Source: an uncultured Rhodospirillaceae bacterium (GTDB lineage: Bacteria; Pseudomonadota; Alphaproteobacteria; Rhodospirillales; UBA2165). Taken from it: a DNA stretch of 5,377 nucleotides. This document shows, piece by piece, positions 1-5,377 of the stretch (the stretch's first letter is position 1; every line of letters starts with the position of its first letter). The stretch lies in assembly GCA_913054205.1 (NCBI GenBank), contig CAJXJM010000203.1, positions 1 to 5,377 on the forward strand. Direction: 5' to 3'. The notes beneath the pieces were generated by a model that was given only the letters and a program-made list of their open reading frames with translations, searched no databases and was not told the origin of the DNA. The position numbers and the translations under genes are program-made.

Positions 1-285
1 GGCACACAATCATCTCAAGAACTCATGAGCGATATCAAGAGCGGCCTCTACATCACCGAGCTGATCGGCATGGGGATCAATGGCCTGACAGGTGATTATT
101 CTCGGGGCGCGTCTGGGTTTTGGATTGAAAATGGCGAGCTGACCTATCCGGTCAGTGAAATCACCATTGCCGGCAATCTCAAAGATATGTTTCTCAACCT
201 AACGCCTGCCGACGATCTTGAATTTCGTTATGGTGTCGATGCACCAACTCTCAGAATTGACGGCATGACCTTAGCCGGAAAATAA
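1..285 (+). CDS. pmbA: PmbA/TldE metalloprotease-family protein, C-terminal fragment
   Basis: This is the last 94 codons of a gene that begins left of the window; the frame is open from base 1 to the TAA at 283-285. PmbA (TldE) pairs with TldD to form a heterodimeric zinc-dependent cytoplasmic protease, known in E. coli for microcin B17 maturation and CcdA antitoxin turnover. The metal-binding active site is in TldD, and TldE is thought to be the non-catalytic partner. The visible part carries the family's highly conserved C-terminal block: a TELIG.G.NG segment, then GDYSRGASGFWIENGE, then YPVSEITIAGNL followed by KDM. These match E. coli PmbA closely from memory. The closing strand-like segment ending in AGK is also typical, so the C-terminus appears intact. 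The first ATG inside (25) is an internal methionine, not the start. The stop lies only five bases before the next gene, which suggests co-transcription. Confidence 0.93.
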   Translation, partial: GTQSSQELMSDIKSGLYITELIGMGINGLTGDYSRGASGFWIENGELTYPVSEITIAGNLKDMFLNLTPADDLEFRYGVDAPTLRIDGMTLAGK

Positions 286-290
286 ATCAG

Positions 291-1514
291 GTGAAATTAA
301 CAAAATTCAATACGCCGATCATGGTTCTGATTCTGGGAACCGTGATCCTTTGCATTTCGTTCGGTGTGCGCTCAAGCCTCGGCGTTTACATGAAGCCGAT
401 CAGCCTTGATCTGGGCTGGGGACGCGAAACATTCGCTTTTGCTGTCGCCCTGCAAAGTCTAATTTGGGGCATATCAACTCCGATGATGGGATATTTGGCG
501 GATCGTTTTGGACCCGCCAAGATTGTCGCCCTCGGAGCAATCATATACACCGCCGGTCTTTATATAATGTCGCAGGCTACTGCGCCACTTGATGCAACGA
601 TTGGCATCGGGATGCTTACCGGCTTCGCCCTCAGCATGACTGGTTTTCCGATCATTTTATCCGTTATTGCCCGTCGCTTTCCCCCAGAACGCCGAAGCTT
701 GGTTTTGGGGATTGGTAGTGCGGGTGGCTCTTCGGGGCAACTCATTTTGGTGCCCTATGGCCAGTGGCTTATAAATGAAAATGGTTGGGTTCAATCTCTC
801 ATTATACTCGCGATTATGACCGCGATCATTGTACCTCTTACGGCTTCCCTGGCAGGTGGCAATGCGCGCGCCTCAGATGACCATTCAAAGCAGAATTTTG
901 GCGATGCGATGAAAGAAGCAAGCCGCCATAGAGGCTATCAACTTCTGATCTTCGGATATTTTGTCTGCGGTTTTCAAACCATGTTTATCGGCGCTCATCT
1001 GCCAGCCTATTTGAGTGACCTCGGACAATCCGATTGGGTCGGCGCAACGGCGCTCGCTCTGATTGGTGGTTTTAATATCATAGGCTGTATTTTTTGGGGA
1101 TTGGCCGGAGATCGCAGATCAAAAAAAATGCTTTTGGCCGCGATCTACAGCCTCCGCGCGCTGGTCATGATCGGCTTTATTTTATTGCCGATGACGACAC
1201 CAATTGTGATTGTTCTATCGGCGGCGATGGGACTTTTGTGGCTTGGCACCGTGCCGCTGACCACTGGCGTCGTCATCCAGGTTTTCGGCACCCAATATAT
1301 GGCGACGCTGGTTGGTTTTACTTTTCTCGGTCATCAGGTCGGTAGCTTCCTTGGTATCTGGCTGGGCGGATTAATCTTTGATGCAACAGGCAGCTATGAC
1401 CCTATCTTCTGGGGCGGTGTGATCCTTGGTGTAATAGCCACCATCGTGCATTTCCCACTGGACGATCAACCCGTAGCCCGACTATCACAAGAGGCGGCCC
1501 AGGCAGTCACATAA
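291..1514 (+). CDS. MFS transporter, 12 membrane segments, substrate unknown
   Basis: A 407-residue inner-membrane carrier of the major facilitator superfamily, about the usual length. Hydrophobic segments fall near residues 10-30, 46-68, 77-95, 101-125, 136-160, 167-187, 216-240, 250-270, 280-299, 303-325, 336-360 and 371-390. A polar cytoplasmic loop at about 188-213 divides the halves. The loop 2-3 signature is clear at 67-77 (GYLADRFGPAK), and a weaker second copy lies in the C-terminal half at 270-279 (GLAGDRRSKK). The N-terminal pattern (GVRSSLGVYMKPI, then LGWGRETF) resembles the monocarboxylate and oxalate/formate type MFS carriers common in Proteobacteria, which suggests a small organic acid or similar substrate, but this is inference. 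The start is GTG at 291, five bases after the pmbA stop, with only a weak GGAA upstream. ATG at 321 (residue 11) is an alternative that would still keep the first helix. It probably works with the monooxygenase that follows. Import or export cannot be decided. Confidence 0.9.
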   Translation: MKLTKFNTPIMVLILGTVILCISFGVRSSLGVYMKPISLDLGWGRETFAFAVALQSLIWGISTPMMGYLADRFGPAKIVALGAIIYTAGLYIMSQATAPLDATIGIGMLTGFALSMTGFPIILSVIARRFPPERRSLVLGIGSAGGSSGQLILVPYGQWLINENGWVQSLIILAIMTAIIVPLTASLAGGNARASDDHSKQNFGDAMKEASRHRGYQLLIFGYFVCGFQTMFIGAHLPAYLSDLGQSDWVGATALALIGGFNIIGCIFWGLAGDRRSKKMLLAAIYSLRALVMIGFILLPMTTPIVIVLSAAMGLLWLGTVPLTTGVVIQVFGTQYMATLVGFTFLGHQVGSFLGIWLGGLIFDATGSYDPIFWGGVILGVIATIVHFPLDDQPVARLSQEAAQAVT

Positions 1515-1549
1515 AATTGGCAATAAGCTGTAAAATAACTGTTTTAAGT

Positions 1550-1555
1550 GGAAAG
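1550..1555 (+). promoter_or_regulatory. Ribosome binding site deciding the monooxygenase start
   Basis: GGAAAG lies 10 bases before the ATG at 1566. The GTG at 1548 is in the same frame but has only AT-rich sequence (AACTGTTTTAA) upstream and would overlap this purine run. This favours ATG 1566. The match to AAGGAGG is partial, so the call is moderate. Confidence 0.45.
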
Positions 1556-1565
1556 AAACCAGCAC

Positions 1566-2720
1566 ATGGAAAATTCCTCTCTTCGTTTTGGCGTGTTTTT
1601 AGGCCCCCATCACCCGCTTGATGAAAATCCCACTTTGGCGTTGGAGCGAGATTTAGAATTAATCGAGCTTTTGGACGATCTCGATTACGATGAGGTTTGG
1701 GTCGGTGAGCATCATTCGGGCGGATTTGAAATTATCGCCTCGCCGGAAATTTTTATCGCCGCCGCCGCCGAACGCACAAATTATATTAAATTAGGAACTG
1801 GCGTCAAAACGGTTTCCTTTCATCATCCTTTGATTGTCGCCGATCAAATGGTGCAACTGGATCACATGACCCGAGGTCGCGTCATGTTTGGTGCGGGTCC
1901 CGGCGCTCTGCCTACTGACGCCTATCAAATGGGGGTTGAGCCAGGAGACCAGCGCCGCCGCATGAGTGAAGCCTTGGATGCAATCGTGCCACTTATGGAA
2001 GGTGAAACGGTTTCTATGGAGACCGATTGGTTTACATTAAAAAATGCAAAACTTCAGCTCGGCAGTTATTCAAAGCCGATGATGGAAATGGCCGTTACCA
2101 GCGTCAAATCTCCATCTGGCGCTTTGTGTGCGGGAAAATTTGGCGCAGGCCTATTGGTCCTTGGCGGAATTTCTGACGCAGCGCTTGAAACTCAGTCTGA
2201 GAATTGGCGCATTTGTGAGGAAACCGCGAAAGAAAATGGCCGCACAGTCGAACGCCGCCAATGGCGCATTACCGTTATAGCTCATCTTGCAGAGACCAGA
2301 GAGCAGGCACTCATGGACATGGAATTCGGTCTACAAAAGTGGGTGGACTATTCTCACCATGTCTTGCCAGCTTCACCGTTCCCGGTTGAGGAAAAAGACC
2401 CTCTCGCATGGGGAGTTGAAAGTAAACTGCTTTTGGTCGGAACGCCTGAAGATGCTATCCAGGAAATAGAACGCGTCCAAAAACAAACCGGTGGGTTTGG
2501 CACATTTTTATTTTTTGCCCACAATTTTGTTTCATGGGAAGCGACTAAACGCAGTTACGAATTGGCAGCGCGCTATGTCTTCCCGCATTTTCAGAGCTCT
2601 AACGCTCCAAGACAAGAAAGCTATGACGCCGCGCGCCAAGGCCACAGCGAATTACAGGCCGACTATCTTCAGGCGGTTGATACAGCATCTGGCGCTTATC
2701 AGCGTTCAAAGAATAAATAG
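1566..2720 (+). CDS. LLM-class flavin-dependent monooxygenase, limonene monooxygenase-like
   Basis: A 384-residue cytoplasmic TIM-barrel enzyme of the bacterial luciferase-like (LLM) family. Members use FMNH2 or FADH2 from a separate reductase, plus O2, to oxygenate small organic substrates. From the ATG at 1566 the visible landmarks are FGVFLGPHHPL (8-18), ENPTLALERDLEL (20-32), VWVGEHHSGG (45-53) with the family's conserved EHH at 48-50, LGTGV (76-80), HHPL (86-89), LDHMTRGR (98-105), GAGPGALP (109-116) and a late VGTPEDA (291-297). The length and motif order closely resemble Rhodococcus LimB (limonene 1,2-monooxygenase) and its many database relatives. Most of those relatives carry the name by similarity only, so limonene as substrate is not claimed. 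The C-terminal 40 residues are polar and probably cap the barrel or help dimerise. The gene follows the transporter by 51 bases with no terminator between, consistent with one transcript. No flavin reductase gene is visible nearby. An alternative start is GTG 1548 (six residues longer). Confidence 0.88.
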   Translation: MENSSLRFGVFLGPHHPLDENPTLALERDLELIELLDDLDYDEVWVGEHHSGGFEIIASPEIFIAAAAERTNYIKLGTGVKTVSFHHPLIVADQMVQLDHMTRGRVMFGAGPGALPTDAYQMGVEPGDQRRRMSEALDAIVPLMEGETVSMETDWFTLKNAKLQLGSYSKPMMEMAVTSVKSPSGALCAGKFGAGLLVLGGISDAALETQSENWRICEETAKENGRTVERRQWRITVIAHLAETREQALMDMEFGLQKWVDYSHHVLPASPFPVEEKDPLAWGVESKLLLVGTPEDAIQEIERVQKQTGGFGTFLFFAHNFVSWEATKRSYELAARYVFPHFQSSNAPRQESYDAARQGHSELQADYLQAVDTASGAYQRSKNK

Positions 2721-2760
2721 ACATTCTCGTCCAAGATTTATTCTTAAATTAAGTTTACGT

Positions 2761-2976
2761 TTAGCGCCCATTTGTTTTTGTAAAGGCTGAGGGGATCGGA
2801 CCGAGAATGAGCCGCAGATCCGCAAACAACTCAACCAGTGACCTGTAAGCATTTCGAAAGGTCTGACCGCGCAATTGATGTGCTTTATGTATGGCACTCT
2901 GAATTTCCTCAGAACTGATTGTGATCTGATCTTCAGACCACACTGAAGAAGATGAGTTTTGTGATTTATTCGTCAT
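2761..2976 (-). CDS. Small hypothetical protein, 71 residues, alphaproteobacterial type
   Basis: I do not recognise a function. The predicted protein is 71 residues with a polar, Ser/Asn-rich first 20 residues. An amphipathic helical stretch follows at about 22-58, with SSEEIQSAIHKAHQLRGQTF and then RNAYRSLVELFADLR. The pattern of an acidic start, AH.LR, and a closing R..L...L resembles the very short proteins annotated RSP_7527-like in Alphaproteobacteria, whose role I do not know. There is no signal peptide, metal site or convincing membrane segment. Support for a real gene is a good Shine-Dalgarno (AAGGA) nine bases before the ATG, an AT-rich divergent promoter region behind it, and coordinates that fit neatly between the two neighbours. 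It converges on the monooxygenase gene (40 bases between stops) and diverges from the LysR gene. The last dozen residues (from GPIPSAF) look unstructured and may be less conserved. Confidence 0.68.
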   Translation of the reverse strand: MTNKSQNSSSSVWSEDQITISSEEIQSAIHKAHQLRGQTFRNAYRSLVELFADLRLILGPIPSAFTKTNGR

Positions 2977-2985
2977 AACAAGTTT

Positions 2986-2990
2986 TCCTT
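2986..2990 (-). promoter_or_regulatory. Ribosome binding site of the small minus-strand gene
   Basis: On the minus strand this reads AAGGA, nine bases before the ATG at 2976-2974. It is the best Shine-Dalgarno match in the cassette and the main reason to call the 71-residue ORF real. Confidence 0.6.
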
Positions 2991-3068
2991 ATTCTGATTT
3001 TCTAGCTATGACGCTTAAAGTATATTATTGCTTAATAAATGATAATTATGTAATTTTGAAACATATAT

Positions 3069-3083
3069 ATGAATTTTATTCAT
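3069..3083. promoter_or_regulatory. Candidate LysR-box operator (T-N11-A dyad)
   Basis: ATGAAT-TTT-ATTCAT is a perfect inverted repeat with 6-bp arms and a 3-bp centre. It contains T-N11-A (T at 3070, A at 3082), the consensus architecture of LysR-family binding sites. It ends 31 bases before the lysR start, where autoregulatory sites of this family usually lie. Short AT-only dyads occur by chance in such AT-rich DNA, but the G/C pair inside the arms makes this one better than its neighbours. Confidence 0.45.
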
Positions 3084-3114
3084 TAATATTTATTATTGAA
3101 ATGGGTGAGTATTT

Positions 3115-4014
3115 ATGGATTCTGCGGGTGAAATGGCCGTTTTTGCTGAAGTTGTCGAAGCCCAAAACTTCTCGGTTGCCGCCCGAGCCTTGCGCCTAAC
3201 GCCCTCAGCCGTCAGCAAACTCATAGGAAGACTGGAAGAGCGTTTGGGCGCCAGGTTACTCAACCGTACCACGCGCCAGGTTAGCCTAACCGATGAAGGC
3301 CGCACCTATTATCAAAGCTGTCTGCCCATCTTGGCAGCAATTAAAGATGCCGAAATGGCGGTCTCTAATTTCCAAGAAGAGCCGCGCGGATTGTTAAAAA
3401 TAAATTCGTCGACGGCGTTTGGGCTCAGTCATTTGGAACCCCTTCTCCCAGACTTGTTAGCCAAATACCCTGACCTTCGCATCGAGCTCACGCTTTCTGA
3501 AAGCATCGTCAATCTTGTAGAAGAAGAAGTTGATGTCGCAATCCGAACCGGCAATCTACCGGACAGTTCCTTGATCGCTCGAAGGCTAGGGTCGATCAGA
3601 CGCATCGTCACGGCATCTCCGGAATATCTTAAGCAGCACGGGGCACCTAAAACTCCAATCGATCTTAAAGACCACAACTGCCTGCAAATAAGTACGCTGA
3701 CGACCTTTAACCACTGGGAGTTTCAAGTGGGCGGCAAAATAAAACGGATCGATATAAGCGGCAATTTTGAAACCAATAATGCGACGGCGCTACATCGTGC
3801 CGTATTGGCGGGTATCGGATTAATGCGAAGCGCAAATTTTATCGTGGCGGAGGATGTGAAAGCTGGACGCCTGCAAGCTGTTTTGGAGGAATATGAATCC
3901 AAGAAAGAACTCGGCGTCTACGCTGTCTATCCCCATAGCCAACATCTCTCACCCAAGGTTCGTGTATTCGTCGACATGCTTGTCGATACCTTCGTGCCGG
4001 TGCAGCCATGGTGA
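3115..4014 (+). CDS. LysR-type transcriptional regulator
   Basis: A 299-residue DNA-binding regulator of typical LysR length. The N-terminal winged helix-turn-helix spans about residues 3-62. Visible family hallmarks are FAEVVEAQNFSVAARAL (10-26), the recognition helix TPSAVSKLIGRLEERLG (29-45), LLNRTTR (48-54) and LTDEG (58-62). A linker helix follows to about residue 85, then the periplasmic-binding-protein-like effector domain (about 90-295). The effector domain contains the DVAIRTGNLPDSSLIARRLG stretch (140-159) and ASPEYL..HG.P (167-178), typical of the CrgA/AaeR-like group. Start ATG 3115 has GGGTGAG five bases upstream and begins directly at the helix-turn-helix, as expected. The gene diverges from the small minus-strand gene and lies downstream of the transporter-monooxygenase pair. 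It probably controls one or both, and itself, in response to a small effector that the sequence does not reveal. Codons look like those of its neighbours and no frame damage is seen. Confidence 0.93.
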   Translation: MDSAGEMAVFAEVVEAQNFSVAARALRLTPSAVSKLIGRLEERLGARLLNRTTRQVSLTDEGRTYYQSCLPILAAIKDAEMAVSNFQEEPRGLLKINSSTAFGLSHLEPLLPDLLAKYPDLRIELTLSESIVNLVEEEVDVAIRTGNLPDSSLIARRLGSIRRIVTASPEYLKQHGAPKTPIDLKDHNCLQISTLTTFNHWEFQVGGKIKRIDISGNFETNNATALHRAVLAGIGLMRSANFIVAEDVKAGRLQAVLEEYESKKELGVYAVYPHSQHLSPKVRVFVDMLVDTFVPVQPW

Positions 4015-4062
4015 CGCGCGAAACAATCCGTAAAAAAGCGTTATCACTAAATTGGTTCTGTT

Positions 4063-4081
4063 AAGTGACTTTTTATCACTT
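4063..4081. repeat. Perfect 6-bp inverted repeat plus direct repeat upstream of msbA
   Basis: AAGTGA (4063-4068) and TCACTT (4076-4081) form a perfect dyad around CTTTTTA. The right arm is part of TTATCACT (4073-4080), which also occurs as a direct repeat at 4041-4048, 32 bases away start to start (about three helical turns). The dyad overlaps the proposed -35 element, so an operator is possible. As a terminator for lysR it is poor: the stem is short and AT-rich, and the T run is in the loop rather than after the stem. Confidence 0.35.
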
Positions 4082-4094
4082 CCCATGCTATGTT
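4065..4094 (+). promoter_or_regulatory. Candidate msbA promoter
   Basis: GTGACT (4065-4070) and TATGTT (4089-4094), 18 bases apart, resemble the alphaproteobacterial sigma-70 pattern, in which TTGAC matters most and the -10 is loose. Transcription would begin near 4101 and leave a leader of about 60 bases that includes the hairpin at 4111-4138 and the ribosome binding site. This is a by-eye match only. Confidence 0.35.
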
Positions 4095-4110
4095 CCGGCA
4101 AATCGTATAG

Positions 4111-4138
4111 CGGCCCCGAACTAATAGGCGATGGGCCG
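4111..4138 (+). other. GC-rich hairpin in the msbA leader
   Basis: CGGCCC (4111-4116) pairs perfectly with GGGCCG (4133-4138) across a 16-base loop, giving a stem of six G-C pairs in an otherwise AT-leaning intergenic region. It ends ten bases before the AAGGA ribosome binding site. No T run follows (TATAATTT only), so it is not a classical terminator. It may be a leader structure, or a weak lysR transcription end. Confidence 0.35.
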
Positions 4139-4147
4139 GTATAATTT

Positions 4148-4152
4148 AAGGA
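4148..4152 (+). promoter_or_regulatory. Ribosome binding site of msbA
   Basis: AAGGA lies ten bases before the TTG at 4163 and five bases before an out-of-frame ATG at 4158, which meets a TGA after one further codon. It is the only Shine-Dalgarno near the exporter's 5' end, so it favours TTG 4163 over ATG 4217 as the start. Confidence 0.5.
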
Positions 4153-4162
4153 ATTCAATGCC

Positions 4163-5377
4163 TTGAGCAGCTCAGAATCCAAACCACTGCCACAGAGCAA
4201 CACGACCTATGCGTTGATGTCGCGTTTGGCGCGGGAAAGCATCCGGCCTTATATCGGCTGGATTGTGGCGGCACTTGCTTGCATGGCCTTGGTGGCGGCA
4301 GCGACCGCGACCAGCGCCGCGCTAATGAAACCGATTATCAATGACGTCTTTTTTGAAAAAAATGAATCTCTCCTGTGGCTGATCTCCGGCGCGGTATTTG
4401 TCACTTTTACCATCAAAGGCATCGCTAATTACGGCCAATCCGTTTTGATGAGCTATGTCGGCCTTCGCATTATCACCGATACCCAACATCGGCTTTATGC
4501 TCATTTGATGCGGATGGAACTCGGCTTTTACCACGACAATCCAACCGGCAATCTGATTTCTCGTTTTACCATCGACATCAATATGATGCGGGCAGCTGTT
4601 TCAAATGTACTCACCGGTTTTGGCAAAGATTTTTTGTCTTTGATAGGCTTGATCGGCGTCATGTTTTGGCAGGATTGGAAGCTGGCTCTGCTCGCCTTTA
4701 TTGTCTTTCCGATTGCGATTATTCCAATTGCCCGCCTGGGCAAACGCATGCGCAAAGTCACGGTCAACACCCAGGAAGATATGGGCCAATTCACCACATT
4801 GCTGGAACAAACCTTTCAAGGGGCGCGAGTGGTTAAATCCTACGGCATGGAGGAATATGAAAAAAATCGGGTGCGCGCCATTGCCGAACGCATCTTTGGT
4901 TTGGTTTTCAAAGCCTCCCGAGTGCGGGCACTTGCCAGCCCGATTATGGAAAGCCTCGGTGGCGTCGCGATCACGATGGTTATTGCCTATGGTGGCTTTC
5001 AGGTCATTCATGGCAGCATGGACCCCGGCTCTTTCTTTTCATTCATTACCGCACTTTTGCTGGCCTATGAGCCAATGAAGCGACTCGCTAATCTCAATGC
5101 ATCTTTGCAGGAAGGCCTGGCCGGCGCGCAACGCTTGTTCGAACTGCTCGACCGCGAACCCACAATTACCGAGAAAGACGATGCAATTGCGCTTCCTATC
5201 ACCGGCGGCGGCGTCCATCTCAAAAATGTGCACTTTTCCTATATCAAAGATCAGGCAGCGCTCACGGGCGTCAGCTTAGAGGTACCTGCAGGAAAAACTG
5301 TTGCTTTGGTTGGCCCGTCCGGGGCCGGCAAATCAACCATCCTAAATTTGATCCCACGTTTTTACGATGTCGACAAT
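4163..5377 (+). CDS. msbA: MsbA-type lipid A/phospholipid ABC exporter, 3' end missing
   Basis: An inner-membrane half-transporter with a membrane domain fused to an ATPase. MsbA flips the lipid A core from the inner to the outer leaflet as a homodimer. 405 codons are present and the frame is open to the window edge; the family is about 580-600 residues, so roughly a third is missing. From TTG 4163 there is a polar N-terminus, then helices at about 32-55, 73-95, 155-190 (two), 262-283 and 289-302. Family landmarks are MKPIINDVFF (55-64), LR.ITD.Q..LY.HLMRMELGFY (101-123), TGNLISRFT.D (128-138), EYEKNR (231-236), LLAYEPMKRLANLN (299-312) and GAQRLFELLD (321-330). The ATPase domain follows, with V.LKNVHFSY (351-360) and Walker A GPSGAGKST (384-392). 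The Q-loop, signature motif and Walker B lie beyond the window. The start is TTG with AAGGA ten bases upstream; ATG 4217 (residue 19) is the alternative but lacks a ribosome binding site. Other ABCB-type exporters are similar, so the symbol is likely rather than certain. Confidence 0.87.
   Translation, partial: MSSSESKPLPQSNTTYALMSRLARESIRPYIGWIVAALACMALVAAATATSAALMKPIINDVFFEKNESLLWLISGAVFVTFTIKGIANYGQSVLMSYVGLRIITDTQHRLYAHLMRMELGFYHDNPTGNLISRFTIDINMMRAAVSNVLTGFGKDFLSLIGLIGVMFWQDWKLALLAFIVFPIAIIPIARLGKRMRKVTVNTQEDMGQFTTLLEQTFQGARVVKSYGMEEYEKNRVRAIAERIFGLVFKASRVRALASPIMESLGGVAITMVIAYGGFQVIHGSMDPGSFFSFITALLLAYEPMKRLANLNASLQEGLAGAQRLFELLDREPTITEKDDAIALPITGGGVHLKNVHFSYIKDQAALTGVSLEVPAGKTVALVGPSGAGKSTILNLIPRFYDVDN

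Larger units (their letters stand above)
2977..3114. promoter_or_regulatory. AT-rich divergent promoter region between the small gene and lysR
   Basis: These 138 bases separate two divergent starts. Within 3021-3100 I count only 9 G or C in 80 bases, far below the flanking genes. A minus-strand TATACT (plus-strand 3019-3024) could be a -10 element for the small gene, with a leader of about 35 bases, but no good -35 is seen behind it. On the plus strand, TATTAT at 3091-3096 is one of several -10-like hexamers that cannot be told apart in such AT-rich DNA. GGGTGAG at 3103-3109, five bases before ATG 3115, serves as the lysR ribosome binding site. Confidence 0.6.

Noticed and set aside
1531..1546. 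TAAAA-TAACTG-TTTTA inverted repeat before the monooxygenase gene
   Set aside because: The arms are only five A/T pairs, there is no T-N11-A fit, and no terminator stem. It is easily due to chance in a short AT-rich gap.
1548..1565. GTG 1548 as the monooxygenase start
   Set aside because: There is no ribosome binding site upstream, and it adds six residues before the ATG that has GGAAAG at a usable distance. It remains possible but is less likely.
2721..2760. Bidirectional terminator between the convergent monooxygenase and small genes
   Set aside because: The only dyad is CTTAA-A-TTAAG, with short A/T-rich arms and no GC stem or T run.
3093..3677. Minus-strand ORFs 3093-3305 and 3429-3677
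   Set aside because: They are antisense to the clear LysR frame and have no family features.
4085..4144. Short ORF ATG 4085 to TAA 4144 (19 codons) before msbA
   Set aside because: It has no ribosome binding site, and its ATG lies upstream of the likely transcription start near 4101.
4140..4145. Perfect TATAAT hexamer
   Set aside because: There is no -35 at a suitable distance, and a start about seven bases later would leave the AAGGA ribosome binding site largely out of the transcript.
4322..5011. Minus-strand ORFs of 70-136 residues (4322-4534, 4528-4797, 4601-5011)
   Set aside because: They lie antisense to the MsbA-type frame, which is continuous from 4163 to 5377 and full of recognisable family motifs. 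Their translations show no family features.
4701..5279. Plus-strand ORFs 4701-5078 and 5097-5279
   Set aside because: These are out-of-frame readings of the exporter gene, which has no stop in the window.

Overview
The window looks like the chromosome of an alphaproteobacterium of middling GC content (about half G+C in the genes, judged by eye). The evidence for this is a PmbA/TldE C-terminus of alphaproteobacterial type, an MsbA-like lipid exporter with weak Shine-Dalgarno signals, and a small arginine-rich protein of a type common in Alphaproteobacteria. No rRNA, tRNA, insertion sequence, CRISPR array or phage gene is visible.

Layout. 1-285 is the 3' end of pmbA (tldE), entering from the left. 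Five bases later, on the same strand, comes a complete major facilitator superfamily (MFS) transporter (291-1514). It is followed by a luciferase-like flavin-dependent monooxygenase resembling limonene monooxygenase LimB (1566-2720). A short convergent gene for a 71-residue protein lies on the minus strand (2761-2976). A very AT-rich divergent intergenic region (2977-3114) separates it from a complete LysR-type regulator (3115-4014). A 148-base intergenic region with a plausible promoter and two hairpins leads into an MsbA-type ABC exporter (4163-5377). That gene runs off the right edge just after Walker A. It has no stop in the window, so a search for closed ORFs misses it and only shadows of it appear.

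How the genes may work together. The transporter and monooxygenase look like a two-gene module: one protein moves a small organic molecule across the inner membrane and the other oxidises it using reduced flavin. The LysR regulator downstream is the natural candidate to control it. Its upstream region holds a perfect 6-bp dyad that fits the T-N11-A LysR-box rule. No flavin reductase is in the window, so the monooxygenase would need one encoded elsewhere. The substrate cannot be read from sequence.

The outer genes, pmbA and msbA, belong to a housekeeping neighbourhood that in many Alphaproteobacteria also carries cysQ, a DUF374 acyltransferase, waaA and lpxK (lipid A assembly). The MFS-monooxygenase-small protein-LysR block therefore looks like an accessory cassette sitting inside or beside that neighbourhood. 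I did not find a convincing undescribed system. The most interesting points are the cassette's position, the small protein divergent from the LysR gene, the LysR-box dyad, and the odd TTG start region of the exporter.
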